The notes: a model not told the origin generated them from the letters alone. Shown: positions 18,946 to 27,939, counted from the first letter of the stretch. The stretch is 64,000 nucleotides of DNA from Methylocystis hirsuta (GCF_003722355.1 NZ_QWDD01000001.1:1674001-1738000); one strand, 5' to 3'. Made by a program: numbers and translations.

Positions 18946-19532
18946 CCGGCGCCCAAGTCAAGCTTCCGCCATTGATGACGGTCGCCGATTTTCTGGAATG
19001 GCCCGGCGACGGAACCAATGCGCGTTATGAACTCGTCGACGGCGTCTTGCGCGCGATGGCGCCGCCGAACGACACGCATGGCCTCATTCAGTCGAATCTC
19101 GCGATCGCGATCGGCTTGCACCTGCGCGAAAACCGACCCGGCTGCCGGATCAATGTCACGCCAGGCGTGCAGCCGCGCCTTCGCGCGGACTGGAATTTCC
19201 GCATTCCCGACCTCGGCGTGACCTGCGCGCCCAACGCGCCGGGCATACTGACAATGCCCGATCCGGTCCTGCTGATCGAAGTGCTTTCGCCCGGCAACGC
19301 CAATGACACATGGGACAATGTTCCACATTACGCCTCGCTGCCGAGCGTCGTCGAAATATTGATCGTGCACTCCACGCGCATGAAAGCCGAACTGCTGCGT
19401 CGGAACGCGAACGGCGAGTGGCCGGAAAACCCCGAGGTCGTCGATGCGGCGGGCGTCATCCATCTGGCTTCGATCGGCCTCGACCTCCCTCTCGCCGAGG
19501 TCTACGTCCAGTCGCATCTGGCGCGGGTTTGA
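18942..19532 (+). CDS. Uma2 family (DUF820) restriction-endonuclease-like protein
   Basis: This 196-residue protein has a PD-(D/E)xK-like fold typical of Uma2: MTVADFLEWPGDGTNARYELVDG, HGLIQSNLAIAIG, then RIPDLGVTC and DPVLLIEVLSPGN, with catalytic acidic residues D and E followed by S/N. Uma2 proteins are abundant in cyanobacteria and scattered in other phyla; their substrate is unknown. Overlap with the HicB-like gene suggests a functional pair. Confidence 0.85.
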   Translation: MTGAQVKLPPLMTVADFLEWPGDGTNARYELVDGVLRAMAPPNDTHGLIQSNLAIAIGLHLRENRPGCRINVTPGVQPRLRADWNFRIPDLGVTCAPNAPGILTMPDPVLLIEVLSPGNANDTWDNVPHYASLPSVVEILIVHSTRMKAELLRRNANGEWPENPEVVDAAGVIHLASIGLDLPLAEVYVQSHLARV

Positions 19533-19570
19533 CGGCGCCGCTACGCGGTCGGAAATCTGAAAGAGGATGC

Positions 19571-19633
19571 GCCGGTTCCGCTCGTCGAGATTCTGCAGGA
19601 GGCGTCCTCGCCGCGCTGAAGATGGAGGAGTAG
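19571..19633 (+). pseudogene. Degenerate copy of the lepA 3' end
   Basis: Bases 19571-19633 align with the last 66 bases of lepA (18541-18606) with roughly ten mismatches and two single-base gaps. The best conserved block is TCGAGATT(C/T)(C)GCAGGAGGCG and the ending CTGAA(A/G)ATGGAGGAGT. In one frame the end still reads LAALKMEE followed by a stop. It has no start and is not a working gene. It and lepA's own end bracket the hicB-like/uma2 pair as direct repeats. Confidence 0.75.
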
Positions 19634-19652
19634 GGGCTTCCCCGAAATTTTT

Positions 19653-19769
19653 CCGCGTCATGCCCGCGCTTGTCGCGGGCATCCACGCGATCGGGCCGCC
19701 GCCAATCTTGCGGAGTGGGCGCAACGTCCCGGCGTGGATGGCCGGGACAAGCCCGGCCATGACGGGATA
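19653..19769. repeat. Intergenic palindromic repeat element
   Basis: The left arm CGTCATGCCCGCGCTTGTCG and the right arm, read on the other strand as CCCGTCATGGCCGGGCTTGT, are inverted copies; each contains its own hairpin (CCCGCGCTTGTCGCGGG and GGCCGGGACAAGCCCGGCC). CGTCATGGCCGGGCTTGTCC is one of the best known dispersed repeats in Rhizobiales genomes. Confidence 0.8.
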
Positions 19770-19777
19770 ACTAAGCC

Positions 19778-20098
19778 ATGCGCAAAATGACCCAGAGCGA
19801 TCTGCGCAAGAACCTCGCCGCGACGCTCGACCGCGTAACGGAAGATCGCGAGCCCGTCGCTATCACCCGTGACAAGGGCAAGCCGGCGGCCGTGCTGATC
19901 TCGCTTGAAGATTTCGCTTCCTATGAGGAAACGAGCTACCTGTTACGGAGTTCGCGCAATGCCGAGCGCCTGCGCGAAGCTATCGAGGAACTCGACGCGG
20001 GGCGCGGCGAAGCGCGAAAGAAACCTTGTGGGAGGACTTATGAAAACTCAGTCGCGACGCATCATCATTGGCGCGCCATACGGACACTGATTAAGTAG
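19778..20098 (+). CDS. Phd/YefM-family antitoxin, orphan, C-terminus probably frameshifted
   Basis: The 106-residue frame starts MRKMTQSDLRKNLAATLDRVTEDREPVAITRDKGKPAAVLISLEDFASYEE-like sequence, the complete Phd/YefM DNA-binding domain, then DAGRGEARK. The tail after about residue 84 does not look native. One extra base would restore an ending KETLWEDL with its stop overlapping an ATG at 20040 (ATGA), the usual layout for a toxin gene start. The frame from that ATG stops after 16 codons, so the partner toxin is missing. Confidence 0.72.
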   Translation: MRKMTQSDLRKNLAATLDRVTEDREPVAITRDKGKPAAVLISLEDFASYEETSYLLRSSRNAERLREAIEELDAGRGEARKKPCGRTYENSVATHHHWRAIRTLIK

Positions 20099-20194
20099 AT
20101 GTTGCGCAATGCATATATGCTCTTTAGAAATAGAAAAAGCTTAACGTTGCATAGCGGCTGATTCGAGCGGCCGACATTCTATTGTTTATGGACA

Positions 20195-21376
20195 TTGCCT
20201 GTGGCTCGCGGCGCTACGAAGAAACGTAAGTCTCAGACCAAAGCTGAAAATGAAAATGCTCGCCGTCGTCGTACAGTGCGAAATTTTCCGGCCGCATCCT
20301 TCCAAGAGGCACTCGAATTTGCGAAGGAAATTTGGAAATTTGGATCGGGGCAAGCTGCGCGACGCCTAAGCCTTTTTGATCATCTCGGAAAGTCACCCGA
20401 CAGTAGCGCAAGCAGGATGGCAATAACGAATGCCGGCAAATATGGGCTTATCAAGGGTAGTTACGCTGCCGAATATCTTGAGATTACGCCCGAAGGTAAA
20501 CTCTCGATTGATGAAGAAGTGCCTCCTCGGGATCAAACGCGAGCGCGAGTTGCTTTAGCGATTCTCGGCATTGAACCGTTTAAGGGCCTATACGAGCGAT
20601 TTGTTGGGAACAAGCTGCCCGCCAAGGCAGCAATGGTTGACGCTGTGAACGCTTTTGGCGTCGCAAAGGGAGCAGCCGAAGAGGCAGTCGACACCTTCAT
20701 TGTGAATTCACGATACGTTGGTCTGCTCGCCACGTTATCAGGGGCCGACAGATTCGTGACAGTCGACCATCTGCTGGACACTCTCCCCTCCTCCAATTCA
20801 GGCGAGGGCGATGATTCACGCAGTGCTGTTTCAAGCATCGTGAGTGGTGGACAGAATCAGCTAATCACAGGAGAGCATGCTCAGTTTGAAATGACCTGCT
20901 TCTATATCGCGCCAATTGGCGAAATCGCGAGCGAACAGAGAAAGCATTCCGATTTGTTTTTGGGCTCTCTTGTCGAGCCAGCGGTTGAGCAATTCAAGTT
21001 AAAGCTTGTTAGAGCAGATGCCATTGATAAACCGGGCATCATAACAAGACAAATCATCGAGTATATCGTTCGGTCTCGCTTGGTCATTGTAGACTTATCA
21101 TTTCATAATCCGAACGTGTTTTATGAACTGGCTTTGCGACACATGATGCGATTGCCAATCGTACAGATTGCCCGAACCGCCGATCGAATTCCGTTCGATA
21201 TAAGTCAAATGCGCACAGTAATTATCGATACGACGGACATCTATTCGCTTGTTCCCAAACTGGAAGCGTACCGGGCTGAAATCTCGAATCAAGTCCGTCG
21301 AGCACTGGACGACTCTGAAGCCGCAGATACTCCCATCTCGACTTATTTTCCTAACTTGCGCGCAACATTGAATTGA
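20195..21376 (+). CDS. Winged-helix-like / nucleoside 2-deoxyribosyltransferase-like (TIR-like) protein, possible defence effector
   Basis: This 393-residue protein has a basic N-terminus, a helical region (residues about 35-195) that includes a winged-helix-like stretch, and a C-terminal alpha/beta domain. The latter begins FEMTCFYIAPIG (237-242) and has IIEYIVRSRLVIVDLSFHNP followed by NVFYELALRHMMRLPIVQI; the NPNVFYE motif with Glu311 is the signature of the deoxyribosyltransferase/TIR-like fold. Such domains act on nucleotides, and many sit in anti-phage systems. The gene is clearly AT-richer than its neighbours and stands beside broken toxin-antitoxin genes. Start codon is uncertain (TTG 20195 or GTG 20201, no clear ribosome site). 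Confidence 0.75.
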   Translation: MPVARGATKKRKSQTKAENENARRRRTVRNFPAASFQEALEFAKEIWKFGSGQAARRLSLFDHLGKSPDSSASRMAITNAGKYGLIKGSYAAEYLEITPEGKLSIDEEVPPRDQTRARVALAILGIEPFKGLYERFVGNKLPAKAAMVDAVNAFGVAKGAAEEAVDTFIVNSRYVGLLATLSGADRFVTVDHLLDTLPSSNSGEGDDSRSAVSSIVSGGQNQLITGEHAQFEMTCFYIAPIGEIASEQRKHSDLFLGSLVEPAVEQFKLKLVRADAIDKPGIITRQIIEYIVRSRLVIVDLSFHNPNVFYELALRHMMRLPIVQIARTADRIPFDISQMRTVIIDTTDIYSLVPKLEAYRAEISNQVRRALDDSEAADTPISTYFPNLRATLN

Positions 21377-21381
21377 TCAGC

Positions 21382-22284
21382 TCACCCCCGCGCCAGGGCG
21401 ATCATCACCGCGCCAATAAGCATCACCGCCGCGCCAAGCAGCCGGCCGCTCGACTCCTCCTTCAGCACACGTCCGCTCGCGACAACCGTGAAGAGCGCCG
21501 ATAGGCGCTTGATGGCGATGACGTAAGGCGTGAACAGCACGGTCAGCGCCCACATCTGCAAGGTGTTGCCGAAGGCCATCGCCGAACCCGCGCCGATGGC
21601 GTAGCGAAGCGACGAGAGGCTCGGTGCGGCGCGCCGTCCGGCGACCCAGTAGAGCAGGGCGCACAGCGAAATGACGATCGTCACCGCCGTTATCCAGACA
21701 AGCGGCGTCGACGCCCTGACGCCGAGCTTGTCGATATTGGCGGTGACGCTCCAAATCACCGCGGTGCCGATCATCATCCGCGCGCCTTTGTCGCGCGCGA
21801 AGACATGGAAGTTGAAACGGCGCCCGTTTGCCCGGTCGGCGTCGAGCAATCCGACGCCAAGCACGGTGAACAGCACGCCGAAGACGCCCATCGGCGGCGC
21901 GTGCTCGCCCGTCATGATCGGCGAGGTGAACAGCATCAGCACGGGCGTGAGCAGGACGAGCGGCGCAACCAGCGACGCGTCGGACAATCGAAAGGCGCGG
22001 ATGTACAGCACATAGGCGACGACATTGAGCGCGCCCGACCAGGCCAGCAGAGTCCAGAAATCAGGCTTCGTCAGCGATGCGAGCGTTTCGCGCGGCGCGC
22101 TGAGCAGGCCGGGATAGTAAACGAGGCAAGCAAGGCTCAGCAGGACAGCGCCCGCGCACCATTGTGCGGCGAGAATGGCGCGATCGTCGGCCGTTCGCGT
22201 CGCGGCCTTGGTGCCGAGATCGGTGACGGATTGGCAAATGGCGGTGACGAGCGAGGCAAGGAGAGCGAGAAGCGCGAGGTCCAT
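21382..22284 (-). CDS. EamA/DMT superfamily transporter
   Basis: The 300-residue inner-membrane protein has about ten hydrophobic helices in two repeated halves, with the EamA-type segments YVLYIRAFRLSDASLVAPLVLLTPV and FTPYVIAIKRLSALFTVVASG and final helix GRLLGAAVMLIGAVMIAL. The substrate of this drug/metabolite-type exporter cannot be told from sequence. It is convergent with the deoxyribosyltransferase-like gene, with stops about five bases apart. Confidence 0.85.
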   Translation of the reverse strand: MDLALLALLASLVTAICQSVTDLGTKAATRTADDRAILAAQWCAGAVLLSLACLVYYPGLLSAPRETLASLTKPDFWTLLAWSGALNVVAYVLYIRAFRLSDASLVAPLVLLTPVLMLFTSPIMTGEHAPPMGVFGVLFTVLGVGLLDADRANGRRFNFHVFARDKGARMMIGTAVIWSVTANIDKLGVRASTPLVWITAVTIVISLCALLYWVAGRRAAPSLSSLRYAIGAGSAMAFGNTLQMWALTVLFTPYVIAIKRLSALFTVVASGRVLKEESSGRLLGAAVMLIGAVMIALARG

Positions 22285-22337
22285 GGCGCGCTATAGGAAC
22301 CAACTTTTACGTCGATGCAATGGCGTCACGTACAGTG

Positions 22338-22530
22338 GTCCTCGCCCTCATGCTGAGGAAGCGGCGCAGCCGCTGTCGCGAAGCACGAGGGCGAGGCAAA
22401 GAATGCGAACGAAGGTTTCCTCGTCCTTCGAGACGCGCCTTCGATCTCGGGCCTGCCCGAGATCGACATGAAATCCGCAAGTCGGGTAAACCGCGACTTG
22501 CGGGCGCTCCTCAGGATGAGGAAACCTCTA
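22338..22530. repeat. Two intergenic palindromic repeats
   Basis: The first, 22338-22393, has CTCGCCCTCATGCTGAGG answered by GCACGAGGGCGAG. The second, 22410-22530, has GTTTCCTCGTCCTTCGAGAC answered by GGCGCTCCTCAGGATGAGGA. Both are versions of a widespread Rhizobiales dispersed repeat (TCCTCATCCTGAGGAG...CTCGAAGGACGAGG). They fill most of the gap between the transporter and the methyltransferase gene and could form long hairpins in RNA. Confidence 0.75.
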
Positions 22531-22564
22531 TCGGATCGACCGGGGTTCTGCTCTTAAGTGTGAT

Positions 22565-23311
22565 TCACCCGCCCGGCTTCACCGCTGTCACAAGCGTGTC
22601 GACGCCGTCGCGGAATTCGACGGTGACCGGGGCGAAGCCCGCAGCGCGCAACTGCTCCAGAGCAGGCTCGAAATACATGATGTGCTGGGGCGATTCGTCG
22701 CTCAAGAGGTGCAGGATCCAGTCTTCGAGCAGATCGAGTCGGTTCATCTTCGTGAAAATCTTGAACCAACCCCGCACCACGGCTTGCGTATCGGCAAGAT
22801 GCGCCGCCGGGTCGTCCATCGCGTAACGGTCGCCGTTGACGAAAATTCCGCCCGGCTTCAGGACGCGGAAAATCTCCCAAACCACGGCCTTACGGTAGTC
22901 GTCAGGGAAGTTATGGATCGCGTAATTCGAAATGACGACATCCTTGCCGGCATCGGGCAGCGCGCGGAGCGCCGTCAGCGCATCGGCTTCGATAAATTTG
23001 AGGCGGCCCGCCAAGGCGTAGTCGGCGAGATTGGTTCGCGCCTGATCCAGCATTTCGCCGGCGCTGTCGATCGCGGTGAGCTTGAGGTCGCCCCGCGCCG
23101 AGAGCGCCGCCAGCGTGCTGATCCCCGTTCCGCAGCCGATCTCGAAGCCATCGATTGGCCCTGCGTCGGAACGCCACTCCGCGACTCGGTCGCCGATCTT
23201 TTTGGCGAGCGTGGCGGCGTTTGGACACATCAGCCGCAGCACGTCATATTCGGCCGCAATGGGCCCAGTGAATGGATTCTCTTGAAGCGCGGACATGCGG
23301 CTTTTTTTCAT
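22565..23311 (-). CDS. Class I SAM-dependent methyltransferase
   Basis: This protein of about 248 residues has the SAM-binding motif I FEIGCGTGISTLAAL, motif II LTAIDSAGEML, then DVVISNYAIHNFPDDYRKAVVWEIFRVLKPGG-like sequence that is typical of small-molecule methyltransferases. The substrate is unknown. ATG 23311 is chosen from several nearby starts (23374, 23311, 23296) and remains uncertain. It is divergent from proA. Confidence 0.8.
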   Translation of the reverse strand: MKKSRMSALQENPFTGPIAAEYDVLRLMCPNAATLAKKIGDRVAEWRSDAGPIDGFEIGCGTGISTLAALSARGDLKLTAIDSAGEMLDQARTNLADYALAGRLKFIEADALTALRALPDAGKDVVISNYAIHNFPDDYRKAVVWEIFRVLKPGGIFVNGDRYAMDDPAAHLADTQAVVRGWFKIFTKMNRLDLLEDWILHLLSDESPQHIMYFEPALEQLRAAGFAPVTVEFRDGVDTLVTAVKPGG

Positions 23312-23409
23312 ATCGCGAGAGGCCTCGCAAGGGCGGCTTTTCTTGAGGGCGGCTTTTCTTGCCGGGGCCGCCATGTTAGCGAAACTCCAGCATATCCCGT
23401 GAGAAAGCT

Positions 23410-24714
23410 ATGACGCAGGCTATACGCAGCGAGCCGCAGGCAGGTGGCGCAGACGCGACGCTGAGCGACTCGTTTGTCGCGCTCGGGCGCGCCGCGCGGG
23501 CGGCGGCGCGGGCGGTGGCGCTCGCCTCCGCCGACGCCAAGAACAAGGCGCTGCGCGCAGCGGCCGGCGAAATTCGCCGCCAGAGCAACGCCATACTCGC
23601 CGCCAATGCGCTCGACGTCGCGGACGCCAAGGCGCGGGGAACGGCGGCGTCTTTTCTCGATCGGCTGACGCTCGATCCCGCCCGCGTCGAGGCGATCGCC
23701 CGTGGACTGGAGGAAATCGCCGATCTGCCGGACCCTGTCGGCCGCGTTCTGGCGCGCTTTGAGCGGCCGAACGGCCTGAAGATCGAGCGCGTCTCGACGC
23801 CGCTCGGCGTCATCGGCGTGATTTACGAAAGCCGACCCAACGTCACCGCCGACGCCGGCGGCCTGTGTCTGAAGGCCGGCAACGCCGCGATTCTGCGCGG
23901 CGGCTCCGAGAGCCTGCGCTCGTCGGCCGCCATTCACGCCTGCCTCGTCGCGGGGCTGAAGGCCGCTGGGCTTCCCGACGCGGCGATCTCGCTTGTCGCG
24001 ACCGCGGACCGCGCCGCCGTCGGCGCGATGCTCGCGGGCCTCGACGGCAATATCGACGTGATCGTGCCGCGCGGCGGCAAGAGTCTCGTGGCCCGCGTGC
24101 AGCATGAGGCGCGCGTGCCGGTTTTCGCGCATCTTGAAGGCATCGTGCATGTCTTCGTGCATAAGGACGCCGATCTCGAAATGGCGAAAAGCGTGCTGCT
24201 CAACGCCAAGATGCGGCGCACCGGCATATGCGGCGCGGCGGAGACGCTGCTCGTCGACAAGGCCTGCGTGGCGACGCATCTTCAACCGCTCGTCTCGATG
24301 CTGATCGATTCAGGATGTGAGGTGCGGGGCGATTCCGCCACGCAAGCCGCGGACGCGCGCGTGAAGCTCGCGCGCGAAGACGACTGGCGCGCCGAATATC
24401 TCGACGCCATCATCGCGGCGCGGGTCGTCGATGGGTTAGAGGGCGCGATCGATCATATCGAGACCTATGGCTCGCATCACACCGATTGCATCATCACGCG
24501 CGACGCCGATACGGCGCAGCGTTTCATGAACGAGGTCGACTCGGCGATCGTGCTGCATAACGCCTCGACGCAATTCGCCGACGGCGGCGAATTCGGCTTT
24601 GGCGCCGAGATCGGCATCGCCACGGGCCGCATGCATGCGCGCGGACCCGTCGGCGTCGAGCAGCTCACCTCGTTCAAATATCGCGTCTACGGCGACGGTC
24701 AGGTGCGGGGGTGA
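23410..24714 (+). CDS. proA: Glutamate-5-semialdehyde dehydrogenase (gamma-glutamyl phosphate reductase)
   Basis: The 434-residue NADPH-dependent cytosolic enzyme catalyses the second step of proline synthesis. Signature segments include [34 protein letters not shown] and the catalytic cysteine region [16 protein letters not shown], then [24 protein letters not shown]. Length is normal. In many Rhizobiales proA is directly followed by nadD; here a higBA pair lies between them. Confidence 0.97.
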   Translation: MTQAIRSEPQAGGADATLSDSFVALGRAARAAARAVALASADAKNKALRAAAGEIRRQSNAILAANALDVADAKARGTAASFLDRLTLDPARVEAIARGLEEIADLPDPVGRVLARFERPNGLKIERVSTPLGVIGVIYESRPNVTADAGGLCLKAGNAAILRGGSESLRSSAAIHACLVAGLKAAGLPDAAISLVATADRAAVGAMLAGLDGNIDVIVPRGGKSLVARVQHEARVPVFAHLEGIVHVFVHKDADLEMAKSVLLNAKMRRTGICGAAETLLVDKACVATHLQPLVSMLIDSGCEVRGDSATQAADARVKLAREDDWRAEYLDAIIAARVVDGLEGAIDHIETYGSHHTDCIITRDADTAQRFMNEVDSAIVLHNASTQFADGGEFGFGAEIGIATGRMHARGPVGVEQLTSFKYRVYGDGQVRG

Positions 24715-24886
24715 GTGGCGAAGCCAAATCTGATGAGTGATCATGCCGCGAGTGTGCGCAGTTTCTGAAGACGTTTTGAGCGCCGGTTCGCTTTCCGCTA
24801 TCAGCATATGCCGGTTTCCCACGACTGTTCGATCGGCCGCCTAAGCGCTCTTTCCTCCAGTTTCGCTTGCGCTGGCAATTGAAGCG

Positions 24887-24905
24887 TATAACGTTATGCG
24901 TTATA
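24887..24905. promoter_or_regulatory. Probable HigA operator
   Basis: TATAACG-TTATG-CGTTATA is a perfect seven-base inverted repeat eight bases before the higB start. HigA antitoxins with HTH_XRE domains repress their own operon by binding just such AT-rich palindromes overlapping the promoter. Binding here is inferred from position and shape. Confidence 0.7.
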
Positions 24906-24912
24906 AATTTTC

Positions 24913-25197
24913 ATGATCAGGAGTTTTGCTGACTCCGAGACTGAATCGATCTGGTCGGGTCGTCGCAGCCGCAGGCTGCCGCCTGACATTCAAGCCGTGG
25001 CTCTGCGCAAACTGCGCCTGCTCAATCAAGCGCGCATATTGAACGATTTGCGCGTCCCGCCGCGCAATCGTCTTGAGGCGCTGAAAGGCGATCGGTTCGG
25101 CCAGCATTCAATCAGGATCAATGACCAATGGCGCATCTGTTTTGTCTGGATCGAGGGAGGGCCGTCCGATGTCACGATCGTCGACTACCATGACTGA
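24913..25197 (+). CDS. higB: HigB-type toxin (RelE superfamily)
   Basis: The 94-residue protein is a typical RelE-fold mRNA interferase: MIRSFADSETESIWSG, then LRVPPRNRLEALKGDRFGQHSIRINDQWRICFVW and the final VTIVDYHD. HigB cleaves mRNA at the ribosome. The gene precedes its antitoxin, the inverted order characteristic of higBA, and overlaps it by eight bases. Confidence 0.9.
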   Translation: MIRSFADSETESIWSGRRSRRLPPDIQAVALRKLRLLNQARILNDLRVPPRNRLEALKGDRFGQHSIRINDQWRICFVWIEGGPSDVTIVDYHD

Positions 25198-25483
25198 CCT
25201 ATTGCCCAACCCGACCCCGGGAGAAATTCTTGCCGAGGAATTTTTGAAGCCCATGGCGCTGAGCCAGAATGCGCTCGCGCGCGCCATTCGCGTGCCGCCC
25301 CGCCGCATCAATGAGATCGTTCTCGGCAGGCGCGCGATCACCGCCGACACGGATTTGCGCCTGGCGCGATATTTCGGGATTTCCGAAGGCTTCTTTCTCG
25401 GGCTGCAGGCGGACTTCGACCTTATGGCCCGGCGCCGGCAGATCGGCTCTGAGCTCAGCGCGATCGAGCCGCGCGCCGCGTGA
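25190..25483 (+). CDS. higA: HigA-type antitoxin (HTH_XRE)
   Basis: The 97-residue protein starts MTDLLPNPTPGEILAEEFLK and carries the helix-turn-helix MALSQNALARAIRVPPRRIN followed by GISEGFFLGLQ, all standard HigA. ATG 25190 is chosen on family alignment; the frame extends 69 bases upstream inside higB without support. It neutralises HigB and should bind the upstream palindrome at 24887-24905. Confidence 0.92.
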   Translation: MTDLLPNPTPGEILAEEFLKPMALSQNALARAIRVPPRRINEIVLGRRAITADTDLRLARYFGISEGFFLGLQADFDLMARRRQIGSELSAIEPRAA

Positions 25484-25525
25484 GAAAGCTTGATCTAACC
25501 CAAGCTTGCGCCGCATATCGGCTCG

Positions 25526-26134
25526 ATGACTTCCGCCCCCGTCCATCTCCCGCCTCACGCGCCAAGCATGCACATTGGCCTTTTCGGCGGCTCGTTCGAT
25601 CCGCCGCATGAAGGCCATGCGCTTGTCTCGCGGCTCGCGCTGACACGCTTGAAGCTCGATCGGCTGTGGTGGATCGTCTCGCCCGGCAATCCGCTCAAGG
25701 ACGCGCGCGAACTGCCGTCAATCGACGCGCGAATAGCGGCGGCGAAAAAGATCCTGCGCGATCCGCGGGTCGCCTTCACCGGATTCGAGGCTGAGATCGG
25801 CGCACGCTACACTTGCGACACGCTCGAATTCCTGCACGCGCATTGTCCGGGGGTGCGTTTCGTCTGGATCATGGGCGCGGATAATCTTTTGCAGTTCCAT
25901 CGCTGGCGGCGATGGCAGGACATTGCGCGGACAACGCCGATCGCTGTCATCGACCGGCCGGGCGCGACGCTCAAAGCCGCCAACGCCAAGGCGGCAGTCT
26001 ATTTCAAGAGCGCGAGAATTCCCGAGAGCGAGGCCGGTACGCTCGCCGCGACGCCTCCGCCGGCGATTGTCTACCTGCACGGGCCGAGACTCGAGCGTTC
26101 GTCGACCGAACTGCGCGCCGGGACGCGTTCATGA
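25526..26134 (+). CDS. nadD: Nicotinate-nucleotide adenylyltransferase
   Basis: This protein of about 202 residues transfers AMP from ATP to nicotinate mononucleotide in NAD synthesis. The nucleotidyltransferase motif MHIGLFGGSFDPPHEGHALVSRLAL is followed by WWIVSPGNPLK, FVWIMGADNLLQFHRWRRW and the final RLERSSTELRAG (the ISST(E/A)IR-like motif). The protein may begin at ATG 25526 or 25568. The rsfS and rlmH genes that often follow nadD are not present. Confidence 0.95.
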   Translation: MTSAPVHLPPHAPSMHIGLFGGSFDPPHEGHALVSRLALTRLKLDRLWWIVSPGNPLKDARELPSIDARIAAAKKILRDPRVAFTGFEAEIGARYTCDTLEFLHAHCPGVRFVWIMGADNLLQFHRWRRWQDIARTTPIAVIDRPGATLKAANAKAAVYFKSARIPESEAGTLAATPPPAIVYLHGPRLERSSTELRAGTRS

Positions 26135-26205
26135 ACGCGCTCCGGTTTCTGAATTGATGCATTTTCTGCGCTGAACCCGCGTCGGCTTCGGCGGAAACGC
26201 TGCCG

Positions 26206-26526
26206 CTATTTGCGCTCGAAGAGCGGCAATATCCAGCGCTTATAGGCCCAGAAGCTCAGCGGAATGCCGACGAAGATCGCGACCCACATCAGAGCCGAAT
26301 TGTCCGTGCCGTGCTCGTAGAAGCCGCCGCCCTCGGTCACGGACTGCGTATAGGGATTGCGCACAAAGAGCGTGATCGCGAATGAGCCGATAAGGATCAG
26401 CGCCGTGGCGATGTAAAGGCTGCGCGGAATTACGAACTTCGGCAGCTGCGGCTGCGCCGGCGCATCTTCAGGCCTGGGCGGCGGGGTTTCCTGCGGTTTG
26501 CCCTCGTCGTGGGGTTCTTCGGTCAT
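26206..26526 (-). CDS. Small two-helix membrane protein
   Basis: The 106-residue protein begins MTEEPHDEGKPQETPPPRPE, a disordered acidic/proline-rich N-terminus, then has two membrane helices (SLYIATALILIGSFAITLFV and ALMWVAIFVGIPLSFWAYKRW). GGAGAG precedes ATG 26526. No family is recognised. It follows rimO on the same strand, about 50 bases after it. Confidence 0.72.
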   Translation of the reverse strand: MTEEPHDEGKPQETPPPRPEDAPAQPQLPKFVIPRSLYIATALILIGSFAITLFVRNPYTQSVTEGGGFYEHGTDNSALMWVAIFVGIPLSFWAYKRWILPLFERK

Positions 26527-26574
26527 GGGGTTTCTCTCCAGATATCGTGTCCTTGGCCCCAATATAGGGCTGCT

Positions 26575-27924
26575 CTAGGTCGCTGCGCCATAGACGTCAT
26601 AGGCCTCCGCGCGCTCAATTTTCGCCGTGACAATGTCGCCCGCGCGCAACGGGCGCCGCGATGCGACAAAGGCTGCGCCGTCGATCTGCGGCGCGTCGGC
26701 CTTCGTTCGGCCCTTGGCGCGCGTCCCCGACGGTCCGCCGCCCGGTTCGTCAATGATGATTGAAAGGCGCTTGCCGATTTTGCGCTTCATCAGCCGCGCG
26801 CTGATCGCCTGCTGTTTCTCCATGAAGCGCTTCCAGCGCGTCTCCTTCACGTCGTCCGGGACGGCGGGTAGGCCAAGCGCCTCGGCCGGCGCGCCGGCGA
26901 CAGGCTCATATTTGAAGGCGCCAGCGCGGTCGATCTCGGCTTCCTCCAGCCAATCCAAGAGATAGTCGAAATCCGCGTCAGTCTCGCCGGGAAAGCCGAC
27001 GATGAACGTCGATCGCAGCGCGAGGTCGGGACACGCCTCGCGCCAGGCTCGAATGCGCGCCAGGGTTTTTTCATCATTCGCGGGGCGTTTCATGGCCTTC
27101 AGCACATGCGGCGCGGCATGCTGAAAAGGAATGTCGAGATAGGGAAGGATTTTCCCCTCCGCCATCAATGGCATCACCTCGTCGACATGAGGATAGGGAT
27201 AGACGTAATGCAGGCGGACCCAAAGGCCAAGATCGCCAAGTTCGCGCGCGAGATCGAGAAAGCGCGCGTGCACGCTACGGTCGCCGAACATGCTCTCGGC
27301 GTAGCGAATGTCGCGGCCGTAGGCGCTCGTGTCCTGCGAAATGACGAGCAGCTCCTTGACGCCGGCGCGCGCGAGTTTTTCCGCCTCGCGCAGCACATCG
27401 GCCGCCGGCCGCGAGACGAGCGGCCCGCGCAAATGCGGGATGATGCAGAAGGAGCAGCTGTTGTCGCAGCCTTCCGAGATTTTCAGATAGGCGTAGTGGC
27501 GCGGCGTGAGCTTCACGCCTTGTTCGGGGAGAAGATCGACAAACGGGTCATGCGCGGGCGCGGCGGCCCGATGCACCGCGTCGACGACGCTCTCATATTG
27601 CTGCGGGCCGGTGATCGCCAGCACTTGCGGGAAGCGCGCCGTAATCGCCTCGGGTTCGGCGCCCATGCAGCCTGTGACGATCACCTTGCCGTTTTCGTTC
27701 AGCGCGGCGCCGATCGCTTCGAGCGACTCCGCCTTGGCGCTATCGAGGAAGCCGCATGTGTTGACGATGACGACGTCGGCCCCGGCGTGGCTGCGCGAGA
27801 GCTCGTAGCCTTCGGCGCGCAGCCGCGTGATGATCCGTTCGCTATCGACGAGGGCCTTCGGACAGCCGAGCGAGACGAAGGAGACGCGCGGGGCGGCGCT
27901 CAGCGGCCTCTGTTGTTCCTGCAT
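26575..27924 (-). CDS. rimO: Ribosomal protein S12 methylthiotransferase
   Basis: This protein of about 449 residues is a radical SAM enzyme that adds a methylthio group to the conserved aspartate of ribosomal protein S12. It has the N-terminal cysteines of the UPF0004 domain ([32 protein letters not shown]), the radical SAM motif [38 protein letters not shown], and a C-terminal TRAM domain ending in a short basic region. The ATG at 27924 has AAGGGG upstream; ATG 27939 is also possible. Confidence 0.96.
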   Translation of the reverse strand: MQEQQRPLSAAPRVSFVSLGCPKALVDSERIITRLRAEGYELSRSHAGADVVIVNTCGFLDSAKAESLEAIGAALNENGKVIVTGCMGAEPEAITARFPQVLAITGPQQYESVVDAVHRAAAPAHDPFVDLLPEQGVKLTPRHYAYLKISEGCDNSCSFCIIPHLRGPLVSRPAADVLREAEKLARAGVKELLVISQDTSAYGRDIRYAESMFGDRSVHARFLDLARELGDLGLWVRLHYVYPYPHVDEVMPLMAEGKILPYLDIPFQHAAPHVLKAMKRPANDEKTLARIRAWREACPDLALRSTFIVGFPGETDADFDYLLDWLEEAEIDRAGAFKYEPVAGAPAEALGLPAVPDDVKETRWKRFMEKQQAISARLMKRKIGKRLSIIIDEPGGGPSGTRAKGRTKADAPQIDGAAFVASRRPLRAGDIVTAKIERAEAYDVYGAAT

Positions 27925-27939
27925 GGCGCCCCTTGCCAT

